From: an uncultured Cetobacterium sp.
Lineage (GTDB): Bacteria > Fusobacteriota > Fusobacteriia > Fusobacteriales > Fusobacteriaceae
NCBI GenBank assembly: GCA_934085975.1
Contig: CAKOHT010000012.1
Coordinates: forward strand, 1-53,936
DNA: 53,936 bases
Direction: 5' to 3'
Shown: positions 35,483 through 44,564 of the stretch, one piece after another
Numbering within the stretch: position 1 is the stretch's first letter
Layout of the letters: every line of letters begins with the position of its first letter
The notes under the pieces: generated by a model
Database searches by the model: none
What the model saw: the letters and a program-made list of their open reading frames with translations, nothing else
Told to the model about the DNA's origin: nothing
Translations under genes and position numbers: made by a program

Positions 35483-35875
35483 TTACTTAGCTGGTGTATA
35501 AACTCCTGAATTTAAAGCATTCTTTACTGCTGCTCTCACTTTTGAAGCTCTTATTGTAGCTCCAGCATTCTCTATATCTCCCGGAGTATACAGTGCTTCC
35601 ATTCCTTCATTGACATTTTTATTTGTCATATATGTCAATAGTGCTTCATACTCATCCTTATACTTTGTTAAATCTTTATTTTTTAAATAATCTTGCTCTT
35701 TATAAAAAAGCGTTCTAAATTTTGGTTTTTCTACTTTGTCATCTTTTAGATTAAAGTCAACCTCTACCTGCGTTTCTTGCCCAGAAACAAATACCCCTCT
35801 ATAAGTTCCATTTCTATACTCTGCTCCATAAGCTACCGCACCAATTACCGTTAACAACATTAGAAATTTTTTCAT
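35483..35875 (-). CDS. small exported FMN-binding-domain-like protein
   Basis: 130 residues. Signal peptide MKKFLMLLTVIGAVAYGAEY. The mature part has YRNGTYRGVFVSGQETQVEV and VDFNLKDDKV near the start and AGATIRASKVRAAVKNALNS near the end. The order 'GTYxG...V.V.....I......GAT.SS..V..AV..AL' is that of FMN-binding domains (RnfG/NqrC type), where the Thr of (S/T)GAT binds FMN. Here Ser/Thr before GAT is replaced by Ala (NAGATIRAS), so covalent attachment is unsure. Monocistronic. Function in extracytoplasmic electron transfer is inference. Confidence 0.65.
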   Translation of the reverse strand: MKKFLMLLTVIGAVAYGAEYRNGTYRGVFVSGQETQVEVDFNLKDDKVEKPKFRTLFYKEQDYLKNKDLTKYKDEYEALLTYMTNKNVNEGMEALYTPGDIENAGATIRASKVRAAVKNALNSGVYTPAK

Positions 35876-35902
35876 AATCCCTCCTCGTTCCGTTCTTAAT
35901 CT

Positions 35903-35932
35903 ATTTTAAACTATTTAAGTATATTTTGTCAA
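35903..35932 (-). promoter_or_regulatory. promoter of the FMN-binding-like gene
   Basis: On the minus strand TTGACA (35927-35932), an 18-bp spacer and TAAAAT (35903-35908), 28 bp before the ATG. Confidence 0.75.
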
Positions 35933-35945
35933 TTAATTTTGATTA

Positions 35946-36614
35946 TCAAATTATATCCCATACTATAGTTTTGTTATCTTTTTCTCTTAGTATTCTATTT
36001 ATAGTTTTAAAATGATTACATCCAAAAAATCCTCTACTCGCTGAAAGCGGGCTCGGATGGACTCCTTCAAGAATTATATGATTTGGATTAGTAATATATT
36101 TCTTTTTATCTCTAGCATTATTTCCCCAAAGAACAAAAATTACCTGTTCTTTTTTTTCATTAATTTTCTTTATAACCTCATCAGTAAATGTTGTCCAACC
36201 TATTTTACTATGAGAGTTTGCTTCGCCTTCTCTCACTGTCAAACTAGCATTTAAAAGAAATACTCCCTGTTTAGCCCACTCCTCCAAACATCCATTATTA
36301 AATATCTTTCCCTCTTTTTCGGCATATATCTCTTTATATATATTTCTCAAGGATGGAGGTAACGGAACTCCCTTTTTTACTGAAAACGCTAGTCCATGAG
36401 CCTGACCTGCACCATGATATGGATCTTGTCCCAATATCACTATTTTTATATCTTTATATGGTGTCAATTGAAAAGCTGTAAAAATCTCTCTGTTTGGTGG
36501 ATATACGACTCTTTCTAAATATTCTTGTTTTAAAAACTCCTTCATTTTTAAAAAATAATCTTTTTTAATCTCATCTTTTAATATCTCATCCCAATCATTT
36601 CCTATTTTCAACAT
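35946..36614 (-). CDS. ung: uracil-DNA glycosylase
   Basis: Removes uracil from DNA, 222 residues, family 1 UDG. The water-activating loop is VILGQDPYHGAGQAHGLAFS with the catalytic Asp. LLNASLTVREGEANSHSKIG, FVLWGNNARDKK and the Leu-intercalation loop EGVHPSPLSASRGFFGCNHF are all present. It is last in tdk-truA-like-HD-radical SAM-ung, 14 bp after the radical SAM gene. Confidence 0.97.
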   Translation of the reverse strand: MLKIGNDWDEILKDEIKKDYFLKMKEFLKQEYLERVVYPPNREIFTAFQLTPYKDIKIVILGQDPYHGAGQAHGLAFSVKKGVPLPPSLRNIYKEIYAEKEGKIFNNGCLEEWAKQGVFLLNASLTVREGEANSHSKIGWTTFTDEVIKKINEKKEQVIFVLWGNNARDKKKYITNPNHIILEGVHPSPLSASRGFFGCNHFKTINRILREKDNKTIVWDII

Positions 36615-36628
36615 ATAAATCTCCTATT

Positions 36629-38401
36629 TCACCTTTTGTCTAAAGTTAATGAGCCACACTCTCTTATGTATTTTTTCATTCCACAAGCTGAACACTGCTC
36701 TCTACAATCTACTGTCAAAGCCTGTTTTTCACTTTTTTCCAATTCCCTTATATAAAATTCTTTGCTAATTCCAGTATCCACAATATCCCAAGGCAGATTT
36801 GACTCTAAACCCCTCGCACCTAGATAATCTTTTTCAGATATATTTAGTTCTTCTATCGCCTCTTTCCAAATAGAGAAATTATCTCTATAATCATCCAGTT
36901 TTGCTCCAATTTTAAATGCTGTTTCTATCAAATCTGCAGTTTTTTCATCTCCTCTTGATAAAAACCCTTCTAAATAGGACTTCTTAGGTGGATGCATTCT
37001 TAACGTTGCACCCTTCATTCCTCTAAAAGCATCTCTTAACATTCTTTGCTTTCTCTCTGTTTCTTCAATACTCATTTGTTCGTGCCATTGATAAGGCGTG
37101 TGAGGTTTTGGTACAAAATTTGAAACACTCGCTGTTATATTTACTCTTTTTCTTATAGTTCTACATCTATACGTCACTTTTTTTACTAACTCATATATTG
37201 CCATAACATCTTCATCTGTCTCAAATGGCAATCCTATCATAAAATAAAACTTTAAATTATCCCAACCAGCTTTCACTGCTGCTTCCGCCGTTTCAAGAAT
37301 TTGTTCCTCTGTAACTCCCTTATTGATAACATCCCTCATCTTTTGGCTTCCAGCTTCTGGAGCAAATGTAAACCCAGTTCTTTTCCCTCCACTAATATTT
37401 ACTGCAACGTCCACAGAATGTGTATTCATTCTAAGAGATGGAAGTGAAATCGCCAAATTTTTATTTTCATATCTTTTTTGTAAACCATCTATTAACGGGC
37501 TTATAGCGCTATAGTCGCTACTACTTAAAGAGGAAAGTGAAATTTCAGAATAACCTGTATTAAAAAGCATATCCTCTATCAACTCTATATTTTTTTCAAG
37601 ACTCCTCTCTCTCACTGGTCTATATACATATCCTGCTTGACAAAATCTACATCCCCTCGTACAGCCTCTTTGAATCTCCACCGAAGCTCTATCATGAACT
37701 ATTTGAATATATGGTACAAGTTGCTCAGAGTATGACGGCGTATTGTCTATATCACGAACTATAGCTCTTTTTATTCTCTTAACTCCCTTGTGTAATTTAG
37801 GGATATAAACCCCTTCAAAATCCTTTATCGCTTCAAGTTTTTCAGCCTTTGTTTTACCTACAAGGGCAACTAATGTCTGTGCCAACTCTGTCATAGTTTC
37901 CTCACCATCACCTATTACAAAGAAATCTAAAAATTTCTCCATAGGAGTTGGATTCATCATGCAAGTCCCTCCAGCCATCACGAGGGGATATTCCTCTCCT
38001 CTTTCATCTGCATGTAGTGGTATATTGGCTAAATCTAGGGCATTTAAAACATTCGGATAACACATTTCATAAGATAATGAGAACCCAATAACATCAAAAT
38101 CTTTTAATTCTGTCTTTGTCTCTAAAGAAAACATTGGGATACTATTTTCTCTCATTAAAGTTTCCATGTCCTCCATTGGTGCAAATCCTCTCTCCAAGTA
38201 GAAATTATCAACCCTATTCATAATTGCATAGAGTAACTTTACTCCTAAATTTGACATTCCCACTTCATAAACATCTGGAAAAAATAGGCACATTCTAGCT
38301 TTTACTGAATCTAAATCCTTATGAAAACTATTTATTTCATTCCCTAAATATTGAGCTGGTTTTTCTACTGACATCAAATACTTACCTATATCTACTCTCA
38401 T
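36629..38401 (-). CDS. TIGR03960-type B12-binding/radical SAM protein
   Basis: About 590 residues. The N-terminal part has a B12-binding-like Rossmann region (CLFFPDVYEVGMSNLGVKLL, IGFSLSYEMCYPNVLNAL, MAGGTCMMNPTPMEKFLD). The radical SAM cluster motif is RGCTRGCRFCQAGYVYRPVR (CxxxCxxC), followed by SLSSSDYS and FAPEAGSQKMRDVINKG. The start at 38401 has a clear AAAGGAG 5 nt upstream. Eight further codons upstream would overlap the HD gene. This family is widespread, often paired with a DUF2344 protein that I do not see here. The reaction is unknown; RNA modification is often suggested. Confidence 0.85.
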   Translation of the reverse strand: MRVDIGKYLMSVEKPAQYLGNEINSFHKDLDSVKARMCLFFPDVYEVGMSNLGVKLLYAIMNRVDNFYLERGFAPMEDMETLMRENSIPMFSLETKTELKDFDVIGFSLSYEMCYPNVLNALDLANIPLHADERGEEYPLVMAGGTCMMNPTPMEKFLDFFVIGDGEETMTELAQTLVALVGKTKAEKLEAIKDFEGVYIPKLHKGVKRIKRAIVRDIDNTPSYSEQLVPYIQIVHDRASVEIQRGCTRGCRFCQAGYVYRPVRERSLEKNIELIEDMLFNTGYSEISLSSLSSSDYSAISPLIDGLQKRYENKNLAISLPSLRMNTHSVDVAVNISGGKRTGFTFAPEAGSQKMRDVINKGVTEEQILETAEAAVKAGWDNLKFYFMIGLPFETDEDVMAIYELVKKVTYRCRTIRKRVNITASVSNFVPKPHTPYQWHEQMSIEETERKQRMLRDAFRGMKGATLRMHPPKKSYLEGFLSRGDEKTADLIETAFKIGAKLDDYRDNFSIWKEAIEELNISEKDYLGARGLESNLPWDIVDTGISKEFYIRELEKSEKQALTVDCREQCSACGMKKYIRECGSLTLDKR

Positions 38402-38411
38402 ATATCTCCTT

Positions 38412-38831
38412 TTATTTATCATCAATCTTTTGGAAAGCTTTCATCTCAGCTTCCACATTTTTTTTATGATGATCCCTACATAATTTTGCTACATCTATGC
38501 TAATATTTTTTAATTTTTCAAAAGCATTTTCAGAGTGCTTCTCCAACTCTTCATCTCCAATTAAAACCTTTTTTACTCTTCTTAAAAGACCCGTATTCCC
38601 TTTTCCGCAATCATGCAACAATGCTAACTTTAAATAATTTTTATTATTTTTTAAAATTTCATCTTTATTGCATCTTTTATAAACTAAAAATGAATGTACT
38701 TTATCATACTCTCGCATCTGATTAAAAATTTCAAACTCTTCTGTTGAAAGTATTTTTTTTACTTCCTCTTCATTTTTTTTTTCAAATTTCAAAAATATAT
38801 ATCTATAAACCTGTTTTAGCCTAGAAATCAT
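38412..38831 (-). CDS. small HD-domain phosphohydrolase-like protein
   Basis: 139 residues, all helical. HD-type metal ligands are His46 (DKVHSFLVYKR), the His73-Asp74 pair in ALLHDCGKGNTG, and a His in CRDHHKKN near residue 120. That matches a minimal HD domain. The N-terminal 40 residues are a charged helix. It lies 10 bp before the radical SAM gene and directly after the truA-like gene, so it is co-transcribed with RNA-modification functions. Substrate unknown (nucleotide or RNA phosphoesters are typical). Confidence 0.75.
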   Translation of the reverse strand: MISRLKQVYRYIFLKFEKKNEEEVKKILSTEEFEIFNQMREYDKVHSFLVYKRCNKDEILKNNKNYLKLALLHDCGKGNTGLLRRVKKVLIGDEELEKHSENAFEKLKNISIDVAKLCRDHHKKNVEAEMKAFQKIDDK

Positions 38832-39683
38832 TCAAATCTCCCTTATCACTATATTTCCAAACTCTTTTCTTAAATATTTTATGTTTGAGGCATTTTTTCC
38901 TATTACCTCTCCTTTTTTATTCTTTTTTACATACAGTATCATAATCTCATTATCGACTGTTTTTTCAATTTTTTCAACTCCAAGTATTTCTAGATTGTCA
39001 CACGATACAATCATTTTAGTTGCTAATTCCTCTTTTAAATATACCTTTTCCAAAGTTAAGTATTTACCAGGAAAAGTCTCAACCTCTCCTGTTAAAATAT
39101 ATCCCGCCATATTTCTAACTTGTTTAGGCATAAAAGAGTCTCCAATGAATCTCAATACTCCTTTTTGAAAAGTAACTTCAACTTTTCTTTCATGCTCCTT
39201 TAATTCCAACCCTTTTTTATCTGTAAATCTGCTCACATCATAAGTTCCACTTACTTCCAATAGCGTTTTTTCAATATCTTCTATCGATCTTTTAATTCTT
39301 TTTTTAGGATATTTGTATAGATACTCTCTCTTTGCCACATACTCTGGAAAAGGTAGGTTTGGAAAAGTTTTCTGTACCCCTCTTATAAAAATAGAATTTT
39401 TCATTTTTTCGTTAAATTTAAAAATAATTTCACTTAAATTACCATTGAAATTGCTACTCACATAAAGGAGATTTCTTTCAGCAGAAACTTTAGCATCTGT
39501 TCTTCCTCCCTGCTGAATACCTTTTGCCCAAGTAAACCCAAGCTCATTCATGACTCTTCTAAACTCCCCTTTTACAGTTATCTTTTCTGACATCTCATCA
39601 AAGGAGTGAAATCTCTCTCCATTGTAAAAAACTGTAAATATATATCCCCATTTATCAGTTTTTTCAATACCTCTAAAATTCAT
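38832..39683 (-). CDS. TruA-like pseudouridine synthase with a KH-like C-terminal tail
   Basis: 283 residues. The TruA catalytic block appears as QQGGRTDAKVSAER (Asp63), versus GRTDAGVHA in TruA. AKREYLYKYPKKRIKR and GDSFMPKQVRNMAGYI correspond to the YRY-type and FL(y)xMVRxxxG blocks. So the catalytic Asp is kept, but the surrounding residues differ from housekeeping TruA. After about residue 250 comes a tail, KKGEVIGKNASNIKYLRKEF, with a GxxGKN-xx-NIKxL pattern like a KH domain core. The ATG overlaps the tdk stop (TAATG). The target RNA is unknown. It is probably a paralogue of TruA rather than the tRNA 38-40 enzyme. Confidence 0.75.
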   Translation of the reverse strand: MNFRGIEKTDKWGYIFTVFYNGERFHSFDEMSEKITVKGEFRRVMNELGFTWAKGIQQGGRTDAKVSAERNLLYVSSNFNGNLSEIIFKFNEKMKNSIFIRGVQKTFPNLPFPEYVAKREYLYKYPKKRIKRSIEDIEKTLLEVSGTYDVSRFTDKKGLELKEHERKVEVTFQKGVLRFIGDSFMPKQVRNMAGYILTGEVETFPGKYLTLEKVYLKEELATKMIVSCDNLEILGVEKIEKTVDNEIMILYVKKNKKGEVIGKNASNIKYLRKEFGNIVIREI

Positions 39684-40282
39684 TACTCTCCTCTTTTTCT
39701 AACAATATGGCATCTTCTACATCTAGCTTCATAACTTTCACTAGCCCCAACCATAACAATAGGATCATCTTCATAAGCAGGCTCTCCATCCACTAATCTT
39801 TGGGTTCTCGATGCCGGATTTCCACAGCAAGCACAAATAGCATTAAACTTATCCACATACTCAGCTTTTGCCATCAATCTGTCCATAGGCACAAATGGTT
39901 CTCCTCTAAAGTCTTGATCCAACCCTGCTACAACAATCCTCTTTCCTTGATTTGCTAACTCTTCGCAAAATTCAGCCACGTCCTCACCAAAAAACTGAAC
40001 CTCATCTATACCTATAACTCTTACATCCATATACTCTTTTTCTATTATCTCTCTCATCTCTTGCACCGTTGAAGCTGGTACTGCCTCAATGAACGCTTGA
40101 CTATGGGAAGCTACCTTTGTCTCATCATATCTATCATCACTTGAATGTTTAAAAACTAAAATTTTTTGATTTGCATATTTTGCCCTTCTCATTCTTCTAA
40201 TTAATTCTTCACTCTTTCCTGAAAACATACTCCCGGTTACAACTTCTATCCAACCCATTCCTTCTGTTAATAATAAATGCAT
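39683..40282 (-). CDS. tdk: thymidine kinase
   Basis: Type II thymidine kinase of 199 residues. P-loop [42 protein letters not shown] with the catalytic Glu, and the zinc Cys pairs [14 protein letters not shown] and [11 protein letters not shown] start at 40282 has GGAGG 8-9 nt upstream, giving MHLLLTEG before the conserved GWIEVVTG. First gene of its operon. Confidence 0.96.
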   Translation of the reverse strand: MHLLLTEGMGWIEVVTGSMFSGKSEELIRRMRRAKYANQKILVFKHSSDDRYDETKVASHSQAFIEAVPASTVQEMREIIEKEYMDVRVIGIDEVQFFGEDVAEFCEELANQGKRIVVAGLDQDFRGEPFVPMDRLMAKAEYVDKFNAICACCGNPASRTQRLVDGEPAYEDDPIVMVGASESYEARCRRCHIVRKRGE

Positions 40283-40325
40283 TGTATTTTTTCCTCCATC
40301 ATCAACTATTTTTTATCTATTTTCT

Positions 40326-40331
40326 ATTATA
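40326..40331 (-). promoter_or_regulatory. tdk operon -10 (extended)
   Basis: On the minus strand TGTTATAAT (TATAAT at 40326-40331), a TG-extended -10 with only a weak -35 (TTTGTT) 17 bp upstream. Confidence 0.5.
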
Positions 40332-40373
40332 ACATAATTAATAATCAAAACAAATCGATAAATCCCATTAAAA

Positions 40374-40401
40374 CAAAAAAGTAGCTATAACAGCTACTTT
40401 T
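40374..40401 (-). terminator. terminator after era
   Basis: On the minus strand AAAAGTAGCT/AGCTACTTTTTT hairpin (40381-40397 core) followed by a T run, shortly after the era stop codon. Confidence 0.9.
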
Positions 40402-40408
40402 AGTCTTT

Positions 40409-41302
40409 CTATTTCTCATCCACATATCCTAACTCTTTTAAAAATGGCTTTTTCTTTCTCCAGTCATCTTTCACTTTTACCCAAAGCTCTAGATATATCT
40501 GAATTCCTAAAAGATTCTCAATCTCTTTTCTAGCTTCGATTCCAATCTCTTTTAACATCTTACCCTGTTTTCCAATTATAATACCTTTTTGAGAGTCTCT
40601 TTCAACATAAATATTTATGTCAAATTTATCCTTTCCATTGTCTCTTCTTGTTACATTTATAATTTCAATAGCTACAGAGTGTGGAATTTCATCCCTTGTT
40701 CTCTCCAATATTTTTTCCCTAACAACCTCTGTTATTATTCGATACATAGGCATATCTGTATACATATCATCTGGATAGAATTGTACTCCATCCTCTAAAA
40801 ATGGGTCTATCGCTTCCAGTAGTTTAGGGACACCGATAGCGTATTGTCCTGCTATCTCAACAATAGCATTAAAATCTCCTAACTTTTCCGCTATCTCCTC
40901 TCTTTTCTTTACTAACTCCTCATCATTTATTTTATCTATCTTATTTACTATCAATATTCTAGGAGTATTCTTTGCCTCTTTTACCTTTTCCCATACAAAT
41001 AAATCACCAGTACTGATCTCTTGAGAAGCATCTATAACCATAGCAATTACATCCACATCTTTCAATACTCTTAAAGCACTATTTGTCATATGTTCCCCTA
41101 ATAGATGCTTTGGTTTGTGAATTCCTGGTGTATCCACAAATATATATTGATTTCCATTGAAGTTTAAAATCCCTTTTATTGTATCTCTTGTTGTCCCTGC
41201 TTTATCTGATACAATAGCAACTTTTTCATTTACAAGTTTATTTATCAATGTAGATTTTCCTACGTTTGGTCTTCCTACTACTGCTATAAATCCAGCTTTC
41301 AC
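40409..41302 (-). CDS. era: GTPase Era
   Basis: Ribosome assembly GTPase that binds the 16S rRNA 3' end, about 298 residues. G1 GRPNVGKSTLINKL, G3 DTPGIHKP, G4 NKID in RILIVNKIDKI, and the C-terminal KH domain GIIIGKQGKMLKEIGIEAR. The start is set at GTG 41302 (giving M-K-A-G-F-I-A-V-V-G, the family N-terminus), 9 nt after GGAG. The ATG three codons earlier sits on top of the SD. It begins 2 bp after the Xer-like gene's stop codon. Confidence 0.96.
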   Translation of the reverse strand: MKAGFIAVVGRPNVGKSTLINKLVNEKVAIVSDKAGTTRDTIKGILNFNGNQYIFVDTPGIHKPKHLLGEHMTNSALRVLKDVDVIAMVIDASQEISTGDLFVWEKVKEAKNTPRILIVNKIDKINDEELVKKREEIAEKLGDFNAIVEIAGQYAIGVPKLLEAIDPFLEDGVQFYPDDMYTDMPMYRIITEVVREKILERTRDEIPHSVAIEIINVTRRDNGKDKFDINIYVERDSQKGIIIGKQGKMLKEIGIEARKEIENLLGIQIYLELWVKVKDDWRKKKPFLKELGYVDEK

Positions 41303-41303
41303 T

Positions 41304-42095
41304 CTAATCATCTCCTATTCCAATTTTAAAATACTTCTCTTTTAAATCTAAAAAAAACTGCTCTTCATTAATTTCATCACTACATTTTACCATAGTTTTT
41401 AAAGTATTCCTCAGCATATTTGGAGTTATCTCTCTCTCAATGCCACATTTTTTCCCTAAAGAGATAAATCTAGCTCTAAATGATTGCCTACTAAAACCAT
41501 AAAATACAAGATTACTATTCCCGCCGACTAAGTGAGTTCTAACTTCTTTTATATAATTTTCAAGCTCTTTAGAAAGTTCATCAGATATTCCTATTTTTTC
41601 TCCCTTTTCATCATTATATATAATTTTATATGAAACCAACTCTAAGTCTGATATTTTTATTTTTAAAATATCATTTATTGAAAGATTAGTTTCTACAAGA
41701 AGTTTTATAAGTAGTTTATCTCTTACACCCTTATAGTCTTTTCCACAGGTATCTAAAATATTATTAATCTCCCAAATTTCCAAAGTTTCTAGCTCTTTTT
41801 CTGGGGCTTTTTCAATTACTATCCCATCCGAAGGATTATCACTAATTAGCTTCTTTTCTAAAAGATACTTGTAGAAGATTTTAATCGTACTAACTTTCCT
41901 TAGAATTGAATTTGGTTGATAATTTTTCTTTAAAAATTCAATATACCTTAAAATATCCTCCTTTCTTATATCTAAAAAATCCTTTTCTATAAAACTTTCA
42001 AAATCTTTTATATCTCCGTGATACAAATCCAAAGTTTCCTTTTTTAAACTTTTTGAATCCGCTTTGTACTTAATAAAATTCTCTAATAGTTCCAT
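41304..42095 (-). CDS. Xer-like tyrosine recombinase homologue lacking catalytic residues
   Basis: 263 residues with the XerC/D two-domain layout. The N-terminal SAM-like core-binding domain (about 1-85) has SLKKETLDLYHGDIKDFESF and the STIKIFYKYLLEK block. The C-terminal domain begins at ELETLEIWEINNIL. The catalytic set is damaged. The box I Arg (TGLRxSEL) is Ser in ETNLSINDILKI. The box II HxLRH reads NMLRN in TPNMLRNTLKTM. No GHxxxxxTxxY with nucleophilic Tyr follows. The frame is intact, so it is a conserved-looking pseudoenzyme, not a random pseudogene. It overlaps recN by 1 bp (TAATG). Confidence 0.75.
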   Translation of the reverse strand: MELLENFIKYKADSKSLKKETLDLYHGDIKDFESFIEKDFLDIRKEDILRYIEFLKKNYQPNSILRKVSTIKIFYKYLLEKKLISDNPSDGIVIEKAPEKELETLEIWEINNILDTCGKDYKGVRDKLLIKLLVETNLSINDILKIKISDLELVSYKIIYNDEKGEKIGISDELSKELENYIKEVRTHLVGGNSNLVFYGFSRQSFRARFISLGKKCGIEREITPNMLRNTLKTMVKCSDEINEEQFFLDLKEKYFKIGIGDD

Positions 42096-43756
42096 TATTT
42101 ATCACCTAATAGCTCTCTGGCGTGTTCAATAACTGCTTCAGATACGTTTTTCCCTGCCAACATTCTAGCGATCTCTTTTACTCTCTCATTCCTATTTAAT
42201 TCCTTTACCTGTGTTATAGTCTTATTATCCACAAGATTTTTTTCTATGTAGAATTGCTGAGTAGCCTTTGCGGCAATAGCAGGTGAATGAGTTATACTCA
42301 TAACTTGGGTTGCCTCTCCTATCTCTTGAAGTTTGCTCGCTATTTTTCTAACAGTTTCTCCTCCAACCCCAGTATCAATCTCATCAAAAATCAGTATTGG
42401 TATATTATCAACCTTTGAAAAAATAACCTTTATAGCCAACATTATTCTACTTACTTCTCCACCTGAAGCTACCTTCCATAATGGCTTTAAACCTTGACCA
42501 ACATTTGTTGAAATCATAAATTCTACTTGATCTATACCATTTAGTGTCATTGATGGCGACTCTTCAAACTCAATTTTAAAGTTTGCATCACTCATATTTA
42601 AACCTTTTAACTCATCTTGAAGATTTTCTTCTATGATTTTAGCTTTTGATTTTCTTATGTCACTTAACTTTTGTGCTAAAGTATAATATTTTGATTTAGC
42701 TTCATCTCTATCCTTCTCTAATTTTTTTACTTGAAAACTATTTTCATCCAACAACTGCAATTTTTCGTCAACTTTTTCTCTATGTTGAAGTATTGTGGCT
42801 ATATCATCTCCATATTTTGACTTTAAACGATTAATTGCATCAAGCCTTGATATCACTTTTTCCAATCTCATATCATCAGCCTCTATATCGTCATTTAAAT
42901 CTCTGATTGAATCCACACAATCCTGTAAATCATAATAAACTCTTTCCAATCTTTCTAAGTTTTCTTGAAACTCTTTTCCATATTTTGATATTGTCTCTAA
43001 ATTTTTTCTACTATTATAGATTATATTCAAAGCATTTTTTTCGCCATCTTTTAATATATTCTCCGTTAGTGATAGCTTTTCCTTTATTTTTCCCGCATGA
43101 AAAAGTTTTTTATACTCCTCTTCAAGCTTTTCATCTTCGCCATCTTTTAAATTTACCTTGTCAATCTCCTGTAATTGAAATTCATAAAACTCTTTTTTTT
43201 CTAGAGTTTCTCTTCTATTTTTCTCTACATCTTGAATTCTTCTTTCTAAACTTGAATACTCGTTATAAATTACTTCCAGTTGTTTCTTTATTCCAATACC
43301 ACTGTCACCTAAAAATCTATCCAAAAGTCTAAGATGGTTATTTTTATTTAACAACATTTGGTGGGAGTGTTGCCCCACAATATCAACTAAAGTTCCCATT
43401 ATCTCTTTTAAACTCGACATTGGAACTCGAATATTATTTACGTAAGCCTTCCCTTTTCCATTTTTATCTATATGCCTTCTCACGATAACTTCATTGTCTT
43501 CAGCTTCTATACCTAACTCTCTTAACTCAGCCTCCTGTTCCTCATTGACAGCAAACACACCTTGTGCTAATAGATAGTCCTCTCCATCCCTTACCATATC
43601 AGCACTTGCCTTCTCTCCTATCAATAGATTTATTCCACTTAAAATTATAGATTTTCCTGCTCCTGTTTCTCCTGTTAAAACAATCAATCCATTTTTAAAT
43701 TCTAAATCTACTTTTTCTATTATAGCTAAATTTTCAATTTTTAACTCTTTTAACAT
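42095..43756 (-). CDS. recN: DNA repair protein RecN
   Basis: SMC-like ATPase for double-strand break repair, 553 residues. Walker A LTGETGAGKSIILSGINLL, long central coiled coil (about 150-380), signature KVASGGEVSRIMLAIKVI, Walker B ILIFDEIDTGVGGET and the switch SITHSPAIAAKA. The start ATG lies inside the last codons of nadK, a 7-bp overlap. Part of ftsX-envC-like-nadK-recN-xer-like-era. Confidence 0.96.
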   Translation of the reverse strand: MLKELKIENLAIIEKVDLEFKNGLIVLTGETGAGKSIILSGINLLIGEKASADMVRDGEDYLLAQGVFAVNEEQEAELRELGIEAEDNEVIVRRHIDKNGKGKAYVNNIRVPMSSLKEIMGTLVDIVGQHSHQMLLNKNNHLRLLDRFLGDSGIGIKKQLEVIYNEYSSLERRIQDVEKNRRETLEKKEFYEFQLQEIDKVNLKDGEDEKLEEEYKKLFHAGKIKEKLSLTENILKDGEKNALNIIYNSRKNLETISKYGKEFQENLERLERVYYDLQDCVDSIRDLNDDIEADDMRLEKVISRLDAINRLKSKYGDDIATILQHREKVDEKLQLLDENSFQVKKLEKDRDEAKSKYYTLAQKLSDIRKSKAKIIEENLQDELKGLNMSDANFKIEFEESPSMTLNGIDQVEFMISTNVGQGLKPLWKVASGGEVSRIMLAIKVIFSKVDNIPILIFDEIDTGVGGETVRKIASKLQEIGEATQVMSITHSPAIAAKATQQFYIEKNLVDNKTITQVKELNRNERVKEIARMLAGKNVSEAVIEHARELLGDK

Positions 43757-44547
43757 AGATTATCTCCCCACTTTAACTTATCTCTTAAGATTCCATAGTA
43801 ATCTCTATTTTCGGGCAAAATAAGATTTATTTTTTTATGAGAATAGTATATAAATATCTCCTCTTGATCCTTTATCTCTCTTTCTATTTCTCCATCCACT
43901 ATTATACACCCTTCCTGTCCAGGTTTTAAAGTTAATATCAACTTTTCCTCACCACTTATTATTATAGGTCTTGTTGCCAAATTGTGGGGAGCTAAAGGAG
44001 TCACAATTATAGCTTTTATTTGTGGCATAACTATTGGACCTCCCGCTGAAAGAGAATAAGCCGTAGAACCTGTTGGTGTTGCCACTATTATTCCATCCGC
44101 CTTATAATCACATATTTTTGTATTCTCAGTATTTATGGATACACTTAAAATTTTTGAACTAGCCATTTTTTTTGAAATAACAACTTCATTTAATACATCT
44201 ATTTTTTCACCTCTTATAACTACTTCTAAAAGTTGTCTTCTTTCTTTTTTTACTATTCCTTTTAAATAGTCAAGAAAAGTAGGTTTAAATTCTTCGCTTT
44301 TTATCTCTGTTAAAAAACCTAGAGACCCAGCATTGATTGCAAAAATATCTATATTCTCATTCTGTATTAAAGTTTTTGAAGCTCTAAGTAAAGTTCCATC
44401 TCCTCCTATAACAACAGCAAATTCTGCTTCTAACACACGAGTTTTGGGAACTATCTCTATATCATTTTGTATAAAGAACTCTATCAATTGATGATATAGT
44501 TTTACTGCTTCTTCTTTATCTTCATTGTAAATTATAGTTCCTTTCAT
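43750..44547 (-). CDS. nadK: NAD kinase
   Basis: Phosphorylates NAD to NADP, 265 residues. GGDGT motif in VVIGGDGTLLRASK, NAGSLGFLTEI, conserved NE motif in VLNEVVISK, and PTGSTAYSLSAGGPIV. In Firmicutes and Fusobacteria nadK commonly precedes recN, as here. GAGGAGA lies about 10 nt before the ATG. Confidence 0.95.
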   Translation of the reverse strand: MKGTIIYNEDKEEAVKLYHQLIEFFIQNDIEIVPKTRVLEAEFAVVIGGDGTLLRASKTLIQNENIDIFAINAGSLGFLTEIKSEEFKPTFLDYLKGIVKKERRQLLEVVIRGEKIDVLNEVVISKKMASSKILSVSINTENTKICDYKADGIIVATPTGSTAYSLSAGGPIVMPQIKAIIVTPLAPHNLATRPIIISGEEKLILTLKPGQEGCIIVDGEIEREIKDQEEIFIYYSHKKINLILPENRDYYGILRDKLKWGDNLC

Positions 44548-44564
44548 TCTCTTTCTCTCCTCAC

